Source: an uncultured Niabella sp. (GTDB lineage: Bacteria; Bacteroidota; Bacteroidia; Chitinophagales; Chitinophagaceae). Taken from it: a DNA stretch of 64,000 nt. Position numbers and translations under genes: made by a program. Location of the stretch: contig CAKSQK010000005.1 in NCBI GenBank assembly GCA_934486785.1, forward strand, positions 1 to 64,000. The letters are read 5' to 3'. How positions within the stretch are numbered: position 1 is the stretch's first letter; each line of letters begins with the position of its first letter. Below, one piece after another: positions 1 through 9,183 of the stretch. The notes beneath the pieces were generated by a model. It was not told the DNA's origin, did no database searches, and saw only the letters and a program-made list of their open reading frames with translations.

Positions 1-298
1 GCACGAAAGGGAAATTTTATTCTTTTATAATAGCAGTGGGGAGCAATCTTTATTTACAAGGGAAATATACGAATGTTTCAATTTTATAAAAAACATTAGT
101 GCCGCCGGTAGATAACTATGTAATCCTTCATAGTCAATATTATAGAGAAAACCTTTCACATTCGCGTTTTATATAATACCTGTTTCGCTTATTTGCCCTT
201 AATTTATTTAAATTATACAAAATACGTACATGAAATTATTAAGTATGCGAAACTTATTTACTTGTATCACTTCAGCGTATTCCGCAATCTTGCAATTA
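1..298. other. AT-rich intergenic stretch, no gene seen
   Basis: I see no reading frame with a plausible start, RNA gene or recognisable repeat here. The DNA is strongly AT-rich. It lies downstream of the minus-strand gene that ends at 352 and beyond that gene's terminator. It may contain the promoter of a gene to the left of the window. Confidence 0.4.
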
Positions 299-331
299 TA
301 AAAAAAGCCACTCCGTAATTCAGAGTGGCTT
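299..331 (-). terminator. Rho-independent terminator of the secreted-protein gene
   Basis: The arms at 305-313 (AAGCCACTC) and 323-331 (GAGTGGCTT) are perfect complements with a 9-nt loop. On the minus strand the stem is followed by a T-run (299-306). It sits 21 bp past the stop codon at 352. Confidence 0.85.
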
Positions 332-351
332 TATCATTCAGTTTCAATCTA

Positions 352-2247
352 CTATTCTCTTACTACCTGTATGGTTCTGCTCGTATCCTGCCTACCGTCT
401 TTATCTACTTGCACAATACGGATAAATATTTTGGAGTTACTGTCTGTTTTAAAATTTTCTGTCTTTTGGCACGATATCATTGTTACCACTAAAAACAAAA
501 TACCAAACGAGGCAACCTTTAACCTGTTGACAGAAGTGCGTGGCCTGTTTTTGCTAAAGCCCAACAGCAATAAGCCCAGCAGTGAAGCGCCTAATGCCAG
601 GCTGGTTATTGGCGTGCTGTATTCATATTTCAGTTCATTACTGCTGTGGCCATTCAGGGCCTTGCTTTGTATGGTTGAAATGGTGTGCCAGCCCTCGCCA
701 TCGGCAGATGCCTGTACCAGGAAATGATCATTGTTGCTTTCAGTTTGTGTAGACCAGTTAACACGCAACTGATCATTTTGAACCACGGCCGACAAGCTGC
801 CAAAAGTTACCGGTAAAACTGTTGCCTGCGTTTTTACCCAAAAGCCGCTAAAGCCGGTAACATTAAAGCTCACTTCCCATCTAAGCGCATCGGCATTCCA
901 TACAATATCTGCGTCAGTAGGATTGATGTTTGAACCGGCTCCGGGATAGGAATAAAAATCGCCGTTGGCATTGCCGGTTCCGCTGCGTTTTTCAATCAAT
1001 AAATTAGCTTTATTAGTATTATCACTGCTATTGGTGGGTAGCTTAAGAGAATTAACAGCATTAAATGCGTCAAAATCTGCCTGGGTAAAATATAGCGTTA
1101 CGCGCCCGGTGGCGGTGGTTGCATTGCTGGCTGGCGTAATTTCATAATGCCTTCTTACAAAAGTAGCAGGCTGTGTGCCATCAATCCACATTTTTACACT
1201 TGTAGTGCCACTTACTGGCGCAGCTCCGTTTGGTGTAATGCCTGCAACAGCCCTGCAGTCATCATCTGTTATGTAATTGAAACCTGTGCCTGAAACACTA
1301 ATATTTTTTACAACATTCCCTGCAGCCAGGTAAGAGGTGGTTCCGGAAGAGGTTTTTATAATGTTGAAATTAGTGCCGTTATCTATTCCCGTAACACCAG
1401 GGTTAGATGAAACAACTCTAACTCTGTAGTTGAACCCGGTTGACCTATCTACAGGAATAGCTGCCTGAATCGTACCACTTGTTGCTGTGCTGTTAAGGGT
1501 TCCAATATTTACCGGAGAAGCAAAAGAGCCGCTTGCATCAGAAAGCTGGGCGGTAAAAGTATTGCCTGCTGCAAACGTATAACCGCTGGATGAAAAACTC
1601 ACAGACAACGGGGCGCCAGAGCAGAAAGTTGTACCCGTGATGCTGGTGGATAAGCTGCTGCCGGATGCCCAGGTCATAGCATCTAAGGCTATATACCCGA
1701 TATTAGAGGTAGTTGTTATTGTAAATGCATCAATAGAAATATTAGAGTTGTTGCTTCCACCGTACGTAGTCATATTAATGAAAGTGTATCCGTTTTGAAA
1801 CCCCAAATCAGTATTGAAACCGCTGCTCGAAGTAGCTGTAAATTTTGTAACACCGGCCAGTTTACCAGTAATAGTGCAGGAGCCTGATAAGTTTTGAAAC
1901 GTAGTGTTAGCTCTTGACAAATACAAATACATGCTTTTTAAAGTAAAAGCGCTGGCAGATGAAATGGTGAATTGCCCACCGGTACCATCGTTACTATTGC
2001 CAGCACCAGAATTATCAATGAACTTATTATCCGGGGCAGTGCCATTCCAGCCTAAACCTGCATAATTCACAATTTTAAATGCGGTTGAATTAGGAACTGT
2101 TGATGTAATGGTAAACGTTCTGCTATTACTGGTAAAAGTGGTAGCGCCGGTAGTAGCCGTTTCAAATGTTTCCGTATAGTTTTGCGCCCCGGCTGTTATT
2201 GAAAACTGTATGGCGATTGCCATTAAAAATAGAAATAGTTTTTTCAT
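352..2247 (-). CDS. Secreted protein with FnIII-like C-terminal domain interrupted by a membrane hairpin
   Basis: 631 residues with a signal peptide (residues 1-21, cleavage after ITAGA). Residues 22-200 look like an all-beta carbohydrate-binding-like domain rich in Ser/Thr/Gly/Asn, followed by Ig-like segments (about 200-470). From residue 477 the sequence matches the FnIII-like domain found at the C-terminus of many Bacteroidetes secreted proteins (W-T-x-x-E-x-x-x-x-x-F ... S-x-D-G-x-x-W). Where the last beta hairpin should follow, there are instead two hydrophobic helices (about 549-564 and 578-593), the second ending in M-I-S-C with Cys593. The domain then resumes with the expected V-Q-V-D-K-D-G-R motif. 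The same insertion occurs in the protein at 55780-57465. I infer surface attachment; the function is unknown. Confidence 0.85.
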   Translation of the reverse strand: MKKLFLFLMAIAIQFSITAGAQNYTETFETATTGATTFTSNSRTFTITSTVPNSTAFKIVNYAGLGWNGTAPDNKFIDNSGAGNSNDGTGGQFTISSASAFTLKSMYLYLSRANTTFQNLSGSCTITGKLAGVTKFTATSSSGFNTDLGFQNGYTFINMTTYGGSNNSNISIDAFTITTTSNIGYIALDAMTWASGSSLSTSITGTTFCSGAPLSVSFSSSGYTFAAGNTFTAQLSDASGSFASPVNIGTLNSTATSGTIQAAIPVDRSTGFNYRVRVVSSNPGVTGIDNGTNFNIIKTSSGTTSYLAAGNVVKNISVSGTGFNYITDDDCRAVAGITPNGAAPVSGTTSVKMWIDGTQPATFVRRHYEITPASNATTATGRVTLYFTQADFDAFNAVNSLKLPTNSSDNTNKANLLIEKRSGTGNANGDFYSYPGAGSNINPTDADIVWNADALRWEVSFNVTGFSGFWVKTQATVLPVTFGSLSAVVQNDQLRVNWSTQTESNNDHFLVQASADGEGWHTISTIQSKALNGHSSNELKYEYSTPITSLALGASLLGLLLLGFSKNRPRTSVNRLKVASFGILFLVVTMISCQKTENFKTDSNSKIFIRIVQVDKDGRQDTSRTIQVVRE

Positions 2248-2266
2248 TCTGTTTAGGTTTAAAAAG

Positions 2267-2349
2267 AAAATGCCTCAAAACATTTGGCTTTATTTTTACA
2301 ATGCACCTATTGGTGAAAGTTTCATCATACAGCCCTCTTGAGGCATTTT
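2267..2349 (-). other. Long-loop inverted repeat between two minus-strand genes
   Basis: A perfect 12-bp inverted repeat (AAAATGCCTCAA at 2267-2278, TTGAGGCATTTT at 2338-2349) encloses 59 nt that contain an inner hairpin (CACC 2304-2307, GGTG 2312-2315). On the minus strand the last arm is followed by CTTTTT. It could terminate the tail-collar gene or be a structured leader of the secreted-protein gene; the sequence alone does not decide. Confidence 0.5.
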
Positions 2350-2364
2350 CAGGAGTAAAAATTA

Positions 2365-2907
2365 TTAATCTCTTGAAGGGAAAATACCTTGCAAACAGAT
2401 AATGTAGTTCAAGCCCAGGTAAGGCTGCATATTATTATGTGGCATACTGCTTCCGGCAACACCTACACTTTGCGGGTTCAATGCGGTATTAGGTGGCGTG
2501 TTGGTATAGCCCAGTGTTGGTATAAACTCTCTGCCAGACATGGCGCCGGGTGTAGCAATAGTATTGCCTTGTGCAGGAGTAGAAACGCTGGCATTGGCAT
2601 TGGTAACTGCAAGGGCATGGGTATGTGCAGGTAGTTCTGGCTGTAGCAGCGTGTGCGCAACTTCTCCGCCTGTCTGCCCCTGTTCAAAAGAAGGCAGGCC
2701 AGGCCCGCTGCCAAAGCCTACAGGCACACGGCCTCTTAGGTCTGGCAGGGCAAAAGTGGTTCTGCCATCGCCGCCGTAGGTGGTGCCAAGAATTGAGAAC
2801 AGCGCTGTATTCTGAGAAATAGCTAATAGCTGCCCTTGGCAAAATGCCCATCCGCGGGGTGCAAAATTGCCTGCAAAAAGTTTGATGATGCCCAAAAATT
2901 CGTCCAT
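2365..2907 (-). CDS. Phage tail collar domain protein (microcystin-dependent-protein type)
   Basis: 180 residues. The N-terminus carries the tail-collar signature (F-A-P-x-G-W-A-F-C-x-G-Q, residues 15-26, then T-T-Y-G-G-D-G-x-T-T-F-x-L-P-D-L-R-G-R). This is followed by a Gly/Ala/Thr-rich middle and the family's usual ending (M-Q-P-Y-x-x-L-N-Y-I-I-x-x-x-G-I-F-P-x-R). Family members of this length are common in bacterial chromosomes without a prophage, and no other phage structural gene is near. No signal peptide. The cellular role of these proteins is not established. Confidence 0.9.
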   Translation of the reverse strand: MDEFLGIIKLFAGNFAPRGWAFCQGQLLAISQNTALFSILGTTYGGDGRTTFALPDLRGRVPVGFGSGPGLPSFEQGQTGGEVAHTLLQPELPAHTHALAVTNANASVSTPAQGNTIATPGAMSGREFIPTLGYTNTPPNTALNPQSVGVAGSSMPHNNMQPYLGLNYIICLQGIFPSRD

Positions 2908-3268
2908 GATTTAGAGTTTTAATTGTTTAAAAATGAGGGTTAAAAAAAATATTCGTACTAAGTTGGTAGTAATTAAAATTTCAGTGGAGGCCAAATGTAA
3001 TTTGGAGGGGTTTGGTTTTGGTTTAAAGTTTTAAAAGAGCTTGCGCTTTATAGCCCTGCTATTTGCCTGGTTAAAGAAAGCACTTTAATGCACGTCTGTA
3101 CAGGGTGTAGCTTGGTTTAAAAATAAGTGTGATTGGTTTTCGAGTTTGTTTTGTTGATTTAGAAGAAACAAAAATAAGTAAATGATTAACAAAATTGGCA
3201 ACTTCTAAAAATAAAAACCAGAAACTGGCAGATTTGGTTAAAACTTTCGCATTAGCTTTGTCGCTTAT
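2908..3268. other. Divergent intergenic region
   Basis: 361 bp between the minus-strand tail-collar gene and the plus-strand glycosyltransferase. It is AT-rich with no ORF worth calling. A TAnnTTTG element at 3253-3260 lies just before the plus-strand start. I could not find a clear promoter for the minus-strand gene. Confidence 0.4.
3253..3260 (+). promoter_or_regulatory. TAnnTTTG promoter element (-7 box) of the glycosyltransferase gene
   Basis: TAGCTTTG fits the Bacteroidetes -7 consensus TAnnTTTG and has a TTTG (3233-3236) at roughly the -33 position. The ATG begins only 9 nt after the box, so the mRNA would be leaderless or nearly so. Confidence 0.5.
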
Positions 3269-4978
3269 ATGACAGGCAATTATTTTGAAGCACGGAATAT
3301 TACCAGGGAGCGAAAACTGCTGTTATGGTTCATGCTGGGCTGGTTCATCATCAATTGTTTGCAGGCATCTTTTCTGGGTCTTGATGGAGATGAAGCTTAT
3401 TACTGGATGCTTTCGAGGCAGCCGTCCTGGGGTTATTTTGATCACCCGCCACTGGCGCCATTGCTAATCAACATTGGCGAGAGTATTGGCCACGGCCCTT
3501 TGTTTACAAGGCTTTCCACTATTATATTAAGCACGCTCACCATTCCTTTTGTTTATGCAGCCTTACCCAACAGCCTCAAAAGCATTCGCTGGTTCTTACT
3601 GCTGTATGCAGGTGCTGTGGTTTTAAGCGTGTATGGTTTTATTACCACGCCCGATGCCCCACTTTTATTTTTTTCTGCTGTATTTTTTTATGGCTACAAG
3701 CGTTTTTTAAAACAGGATAACTTTTTAAATACGCTCATCATGACCGTTGCCATTACAGGTATGTTCTACAGCAAATACCACGGCATACTGCCGGTGGCAT
3801 TCGTGGTACTCTCTAACCCAAGGTTGCTGCTCAATAAATTTTTCTGGCTCATGGTCATCATGGTTACGCTACTTTTTTTGCCACACCTTTACTGGCAGCA
3901 CCAGCACGATTGGCCCACGGTTCGTTATCATTTGGTAGAAAGACTTAGCAAGCAGTATCGCATTAATTTTACAACAGATTATATTTTGGGCCAATTACTC
4001 ATTTGGGGCCCCATCATATCGCTGTTGTTTTTTTTCAAAGTCATCAGCGTGCGGGTTAAGGATAAACTCAGCCGCGCACACCTTTTTAATTTTTCGGGCG
4101 TGCTCCTGTTCTTTGTAGTATCATCTTTTAAAAATACCGTGGAGCCGCACTGGACGCTGATTGCAGGTGTGTCCTACATCGTTCTGTTTATGACGCTCAT
4201 TAGAAACAGTAGCTATAAATTCAGAGCGTTGTTTTTAAAACTGGCCTACGTTAATATCGGGCTAATCTTATTGGCTCGCGTATTGTTTTTGCTGCCCCAG
4301 TCGCCGTTTCATTTATTAAAACATTACAGTTCATTTTTTTGGGGAAAGGAATGGGCAAAAGATATTTACGCGAAAGCGGCAGGAAAGCCCGTGGTGTTTA
4401 CCAATGCATATGCCACCGCTTCTGTGTATAATTTTTATCATCCAGATGCCACGGCTTATGGTTACAGCACCAAGCAATACCGGAAAACAAATTTCTCGCT
4501 GGGCACATCTGACTGTGCTTTTGATGGTAAAGAAGTGCTGATATTTACGGAGCAGGCGCTAAGCGCCGACACTGCCTTAAAAGTACGCTCCAGGTACAGG
4601 AACGGCTATCTAATTCCCGTGCAATACAAATGTATTAACGCGCTTAAAATAAAAGCCATCAGCCTGCCAACGCAATTAAAGGCCGGCGAAACAGGCATGG
4701 CAATCATTGAGCTTGAAAACACAGGCAACAGGCCTGTTGAGGCGCAGGCGTTGAAAGTAGATTACGCGTTCTTTATTTCTAAGTTTAATTTTATCAATTC
4801 AACAAATGCTTTTTACCTGCCCGATGCGGTGTTACAACCGGGATATAAAAAGCGCATCAGCCTACCGCTTACCGCACCGCCCGCGGGAGATGATTATAAA
4901 ATTCTTTTCTCTATTGTAAACAGCATATTGCCAGGTAATTTCGCCAGCGATTTTTATGATATTGAAGTGGTTGAATAA
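3269..4978 (+). CDS. GT39/ArnT-like membrane glycosyltransferase
   Basis: 569 residues. The N-terminal half is polytopic (about 10 hydrophobic segments to residue 350). It has the PMT/ArnT hallmark after the first helix: G-D-E-A-Y-Y-W-M-L (about 40-48) and G-Y-F-D-H-P-P-L (about 55-62), where the acidic residue is the catalytic base in the GT-C fold. Such enzymes use polyprenyl-phosphate sugars to glycosylate lipids or proteins outside the inner membrane. The C-terminal 200 residues look like an alpha/beta plus beta-sandwich periplasmic part. Substrate cannot be told. It stands alone, with secA following 248 bp later. Confidence 0.85.
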   Translation: MTGNYFEARNITRERKLLLWFMLGWFIINCLQASFLGLDGDEAYYWMLSRQPSWGYFDHPPLAPLLINIGESIGHGPLFTRLSTIILSTLTIPFVYAALPNSLKSIRWFLLLYAGAVVLSVYGFITTPDAPLLFFSAVFFYGYKRFLKQDNFLNTLIMTVAITGMFYSKYHGILPVAFVVLSNPRLLLNKFFWLMVIMVTLLFLPHLYWQHQHDWPTVRYHLVERLSKQYRINFTTDYILGQLLIWGPIISLLFFFKVISVRVKDKLSRAHLFNFSGVLLFFVVSSFKNTVEPHWTLIAGVSYIVLFMTLIRNSSYKFRALFLKLAYVNIGLILLARVLFLLPQSPFHLLKHYSSFFWGKEWAKDIYAKAAGKPVVFTNAYATASVYNFYHPDATAYGYSTKQYRKTNFSLGTSDCAFDGKEVLIFTEQALSADTALKVRSRYRNGYLIPVQYKCINALKIKAISLPTQLKAGETGMAIIELENTGNRPVEAQALKVDYAFFISKFNFINSTNAFYLPDAVLQPGYKKRISLPLTAPPAGDDYKILFSIVNSILPGNFASDFYDIEVVE

Positions 4979-5047
4979 GCTCAACCTGTTTCGATAAATT
5001 GGTCGTTCAATAGCAATATTTTAACCAAATCCCTCATCGCTAATGCT

Positions 5048-5055
5048 TATCTTTG
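5048..5055 (+). promoter_or_regulatory. TAnnTTTG promoter element upstream of secA
   Basis: TATCTTTG fits the Bacteroidetes -7 consensus. It lies 171 bp before the secA ATG, giving a leader of about 165 nt, long compared with the near-leaderless genes elsewhere in the window. No second match occurs closer to secA. Confidence 0.45.
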
Positions 5056-5226
5056 CACACCTGCCAAATTGGCTTGCTGGTGTTGTAGCATTGTTTTTGA
5101 ACATGCCTGTTGCCAGTTTCACAGTAATCACGCAGGAAAACCGTGGCATGGGCAGCGCTGTCAACTATGTAAGCAGCCGCGCCACCAACAGCCGGTCAAC
5201 AAAAAAAAGTATTTTAAAAAGATATT

Positions 5227-8200
5227 ATGTTTGGATTTGTAACGAAAATGTTTGGCGGAAGTAAATCAGAAAAAGACGCCAAAAAACTTCAACCCACCGT
5301 ACAAAAAGTTAATCAATATTTTGCTGAATACCAGTCCATCAGCAACGACGAGTTGCGGGGAAAAACACAGCAGTTCCGCCAGCGCATCAAAGAGCATCTT
5401 ACAGCTATTGACAACCAGATTGCGGAGCTGAATGCCAGGGCAGAAAGCCTTTCGCATACCGAGCTGGTTGAAAAAGACGCTATTTATAAGCAGGTAGATG
5501 AACTAAGAAAAGACCGCGATAAAGAAATAGAAAAAGTGCTGGAAGACATTTTACCTGAAGCTTTTGCCGTGGTGAAAGAAACCGCGCGCAGGTTTAAGGA
5601 AAACACCGAGATCATTGCCACCGCCACTGATTACGACCGCGAGCTAAGCGTAACCAAAAATGAATACGTATCCATTAACGGGGACCAGTCTGTTTTTAAA
5701 AACACCTGGACGGCTGCCGGGGGAAAGGTAACCTGGAACATGGTGCATTACGATGTGCAGTTGATTGGAGGCGCGGTATTGCACTCGGGTAAAATTGCCG
5801 AAATGGCAACCGGTGAGGGTAAAACGCTCGTATCTACACTTCCGGCTTATTTAAATGCGCTGGCCGGCGAAGGCGTGCATATTGTAACCGTGAACGATTA
5901 CCTGGCACGCCGTGACCAGGAATGGAACGGCCCTATATTTGAATGGCTGGGCCTGCGTGTAGATTGTATTGACAAGCATCAGCCCAACAGCGAAGCTCGT
6001 AGAAATGCTTACCTGGCCGATATTACCTACGGTACCAACAATGAATTTGGTTTTGATTACCTGCGCGATAACATGGTGCACACTGCCAACGAAATGGTAC
6101 AGCGCAAACACCATTATGCCATGGTTGATGAGGTGGATAGCGTGCTGATTGACGATGCGCGTACGCCGCTCATTATTTCCGGCCCTGTAGATAAAGGTGG
6201 CGACCAGCAATACCACATACACAAACCGCGTGTGCAGCAGCTTTACCAGGAGCAGGAGCGTATTGTAAGGCATGAGCTGAACGAGGCTCGCCGCCTGTTT
6301 GAAAAAGGAGAAGATGATCCTAAAACCGGCGGCTTACACCTGTACCGTGCTTACAGGGGTTTGCCAAAATATGGCCCGCTGATCAAATTTTTAAGCGAGC
6401 CCGGCGTAAAAGTAAAAATGCAAAAAGCAGAAAACTTTTACCTGCAGGAGCAGGAAAAAAACATGCCGCTGGTTGACAGCGAACTGCTGTTTCGCATTGA
6501 TGAAAAACACAATTCGGTAGACCTTACGGAAAAAGGCTTAAGCGCCATTACCAAAGCGGGTGAAGATCCTGAGTTTTTTGTTTTACCCGATATAGGCGTA
6601 AAGCTGGCAGACGTGGAAAAAAGTGAAGCATCACCCGACGAAAAACTGAAACAAAAAGAAGCCATCCTTAACGATTATACCAATAAGGCCGACCGCATTC
6701 ATACCGTACAGCAATTATTAAAAGCTTATTCATTGTTTGAAAAAGATGATGAATACGTGGTGATTGACGGCGCTATTAAAATTGTGGATGAGCAAACCGG
6801 CCGTATCATGGAAGGTCGCCGCTACTCCGATGGTTTGCACCAGGCGCTTGAAGCCAAAGAAAATGTGAAGATTGAGGCAGCCACACAAACCTATGCCACC
6901 ATTACGCTGCAAAACTTTTTCCGTATGTACCACAAGCTGGCGGGTATGACGGGTACTGCCGAAACAGAGGCAGGCGAGTTTTGGAGCATTTATAAGCTGG
7001 ATGTGGTTTCCATTCCTACCAACGTTCCTATCATTAGAAACGATATGCAGGACCTGGTGTACAAAACAAAGCGTGAAAAATACAAAGCAGTTATAGACGA
7101 AATTGAAAAAATGCGCGAGGCAGGAAGGCCGGTGCTGGTAGGTACTACTTCTGTTGAAATAAGTGAACTCCTCAGCCGGATGCTACAGCAAAAACGCATT
7201 CCGCACAATGTGCTTAACGCCAAGCAACACGCGCGCGAGGCGCAGGTGGTTGCAGAAGCTGGCTTGCCCGGGGCAGTTACCATTGCCACAAACATGGCCG
7301 GTCGTGGTACCGATATTAAACTGGGGCCTGGCGTAAAAGAGGCCGGTGGCCTTGCTATTATTGGTACGGAAAGGCATGAAAGCCGCCGGGTAGACAGACA
7401 GTTGCGCGGCCGTGCGGGCAGGCAGGGCGACCCGGGCAGTTCGCTGTTCTTTGTATCGCTTGAAGATGATTTGATGCGCATGTTTGGCAGCGAAAGAATT
7501 GCCGGCATGATGGACAAACTGGGCTATAAAGAAGGCGATGTGATCCAGCACAGCATGATCAGCAACAGCATTCAAAGAGCGCAAAAGAAAGTGGAAGAAA
7601 ACAACTTTGGCATTCGTAAGCGTTTGCTGGAGTATGATGATGTAATGAACAAGCAGCGTAATGCTATATACGAAAGGCGCAACCACGCGCTGTTTGGTGA
7701 AAGATTGTCGCTTGACCTTGATAATGCTTTCTTCATCGTGGCAGAAAGCCTGGTAAACTCATTCAGGGAGCAGGAAGATTACGAAGGCTTTAAACTGGCC
7801 TGTATTGTAAATTTTGGAATGGATACTACCATTACCCCCGAAGAGTTCCGGAGTAAAGATGATGGCAAACTGATCGACAGGTTGTATACGGAGGCTACCC
7901 AAAAGTATAACGAGCGTGTGGAAATGCTGAGCAGGGAAGCCGTTCCTGTGTTTAAAGATATCAGGGCAACGCAGGGCAGCCATATTGAAAATGTGATCGT
8001 TCCGTTTACCGATGGCCGCAAAACCATCAATGTATTGGCGCCGCTAGATAAAACCATCGAAACCAATGGCAAAGAGCTGGTATCCAGCATGGAAAAATCT
8101 ATTACACTGGCTGTGATTGATGACGGTTGGAAAGAACACCTGCGCGCTATGGATGATTTAAAGCAAAGCGTTCAGACGGCCTACCTTGAACAAAAAGATC

Positions 8201-8550
8201 CGCTGGTAATTTTTAAAGTGGAAGCATTTCAATTGTTCAACAGCATGAGTACCGGTTTGAATAAAGATATTATTGCTTTTCTTACACAGGCAAACCTGCC
8301 GGTGCAACAACAAAATAATATTCGCGAAGGCCGCGAGCAAAAAACCGATTACAGCAAAATGCGCAGCAACAAAGCGCAGGTAGACGCGGCGGGTGATGAT
8401 TACGGCGCGAATGAAAATGATTATTTTGATCCGTCAGGTGCGCCCGTGAAACAGGAACCCGTGCGTGTGGCGCCAAAAATTGGCCGAAATGACGCATGCC
8501 CTTGCGGTAGCGGCAAAAAATACAAAAACTGTCACGGCAGAGGTGAGTAG
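5227..8550 (+). CDS. secA: Preprotein translocase ATPase SecA
   Basis: 1107 residues. SecA drives post-translational export through SecYEG. The Walker A motif M-A-T-G-E-G-K-T is at 193-200 and Walker B reads D-E-V-D-S-V-L-I-D. The PPXD, second nucleotide-binding fold (V-G-T-T-S-V-E, T-N-M-A-G-R-G-T-D, R-Q-L-R-G-R-A-G-R-Q-G-D) and helical scaffold follow. The C-terminus ends in the zinc-binding C-x-C-x(8)-C-H motif (A-C-P-C-G-S-G-K-K-Y-K-N-C-H) that contacts SecB or ribosomes. It is about 200 residues longer than E. coli SecA, mainly through an insertion near residues 320-420, normal for Bacteroidetes. Single-gene unit with its own terminator. Confidence 0.98.
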   Translation: MFGFVTKMFGGSKSEKDAKKLQPTVQKVNQYFAEYQSISNDELRGKTQQFRQRIKEHLTAIDNQIAELNARAESLSHTELVEKDAIYKQVDELRKDRDKEIEKVLEDILPEAFAVVKETARRFKENTEIIATATDYDRELSVTKNEYVSINGDQSVFKNTWTAAGGKVTWNMVHYDVQLIGGAVLHSGKIAEMATGEGKTLVSTLPAYLNALAGEGVHIVTVNDYLARRDQEWNGPIFEWLGLRVDCIDKHQPNSEARRNAYLADITYGTNNEFGFDYLRDNMVHTANEMVQRKHHYAMVDEVDSVLIDDARTPLIISGPVDKGGDQQYHIHKPRVQQLYQEQERIVRHELNEARRLFEKGEDDPKTGGLHLYRAYRGLPKYGPLIKFLSEPGVKVKMQKAENFYLQEQEKNMPLVDSELLFRIDEKHNSVDLTEKGLSAITKAGEDPEFFVLPDIGVKLADVEKSEASPDEKLKQKEAILNDYTNKADRIHTVQQLLKAYSLFEKDDEYVVIDGAIKIVDEQTGRIMEGRRYSDGLHQALEAKENVKIEAATQTYATITLQNFFRMYHKLAGMTGTAETEAGEFWSIYKLDVVSIPTNVPIIRNDMQDLVYKTKREKYKAVIDEIEKMREAGRPVLVGTTSVEISELLSRMLQQKRIPHNVLNAKQHAREAQVVAEAGLPGAVTIATNMAGRGTDIKLGPGVKEAGGLAIIGTERHESRRVDRQLRGRAGRQGDPGSSLFFVSLEDDLMRMFGSERIAGMMDKLGYKEGDVIQHSMISNSIQRAQKKVEENNFGIRKRLLEYDDVMNKQRNAIYERRNHALFGERLSLDLDNAFFIVAESLVNSFREQEDYEGFKLACIVNFGMDTTITPEEFRSKDDGKLIDRLYTEATQKYNERVEMLSREAVPVFKDIRATQGSHIENVIVPFTDGRKTINVLAPLDKTIETNGKELVSSMEKSITLAVIDDGWKEHLRAMDDLKQSVQTAYLEQKDPLVIFKVEAFQLFNSMSTGLNKDIIAFLTQANLPVQQQNNIREGREQKTDYSKMRSNKAQVDAAGDDYGANENDYFDPSGAPVKQEPVRVAPKIGRNDACPCGSGKKYKNCHGRGE

Positions 8551-8603
8551 ATGCCGGTAAGTTTTTTTTGATGGAGGCGAAGCAAACATCACAATATATT
8601 CAC

Positions 8604-8637
8604 AATCCCCTGAAACGAAGTTTTTAGGGGATTTTTG
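8604..8637 (+). terminator. Rho-independent terminator of secA
   Basis: AATCCCCT (8604-8611) pairs with AGGGGATT (8626-8633), loop 14 nt, followed by TTTT. It lies 54 bp after the secA stop and before the convergent YedE half-gene. Confidence 0.85.
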
Positions 8638-8670
8638 CGAGAACGGGTTGTGACCTGCCATAAGTGAATT

Positions 8671-9171
8671 TTAATGAGGAAGTTTTTCTCTTAATAAGCC
8701 ATAAACCCAGGTTCCTGCTATGGCACTCAATAGCGTGATGCTGATAACAGTTGCGCCTATACCGATTTGTGCAAATAACGGACCGGGGCATGCCCCTGTA
8801 ATTGCCCAGCCAAAACCAAAAATTAAACCACCATAGATCTGTCCTTTATTAAACTTTTTGATCGGAATTTTGATTGGTTCTCCATAAATGGTTTTGATGT
8901 TGAACTTCTTAATCAGGAAAACGGAAAGCATGCCTACAACAACCGCACTGCCAATGATTCCATACATGTGGAAAGACTGTAGGCGAAACATTTCCTGTAT
9001 GCGAAACCAACTGATGACTTCTGCTTTTACGAACACAATGCCAAATAAAATTCCTACAACTAAGTATTTCAAATTGTGATACCACTTATGTTCTAAGCTG
9101 CTTTCGTTCACGCACATTGCGTCCAGTTCACGAAGTTGTAAATCTTTTTCTATGTCTATGCCTTGTTGCAT
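8671..9171 (-). CDS. YeeE/YedE (DUF6691-type) sulfur transporter, C-terminal half-gene
   Basis: 166 residues with about four membrane segments and the signature G-F-G-W-A-I-T-G-A-C-P-G-P near residue 125, whose Cys is the conserved substrate-relay residue in YeeE-type thiosulfate channels. An N-terminal cytosolic stretch of about 35 residues precedes the first helix. It is the partner of the next gene upstream (stop at 9184, 12-bp gap); together they make the equivalent of one full YeeE. The neighbouring persulfide enzymes suggest uptake or movement of thiosulfate or another reduced sulfur compound. Last gene of the sulfur operon. Confidence 0.85.
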   Translation of the reverse strand: MQQGIDIEKDLQLRELDAMCVNESSLEHKWYHNLKYLVVGILFGIVFVKAEVISWFRIQEMFRLQSFHMYGIIGSAVVVGMLSVFLIKKFNIKTIYGEPIKIPIKKFNKGQIYGGLIFGFGWAITGACPGPLFAQIGIGATVISITLLSAIAGTWVYGLLREKLPH

Positions 9172-9183
9172 TTGTTGTTGTGA

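Noticed and set aside
2365..2907. Prophage remnant suggested by the tail-collar domain
   Set aside because: No other phage gene is near; such proteins are commonly chromosomal in Bacteroidetes.
5043..5264. 73-codon frame before and across the secA start as an independent gene
   Set aside because: Its ATG lies before the probable transcription start and it overlaps secA; only the shorter leader version is mentioned as a hypothesis.
7183..7686. Long antisense frames in secA, and similar ones in sdhA, gpmI and pyrC
   Set aside because: They are shadows of the real genes, with no start context or recognised domain.
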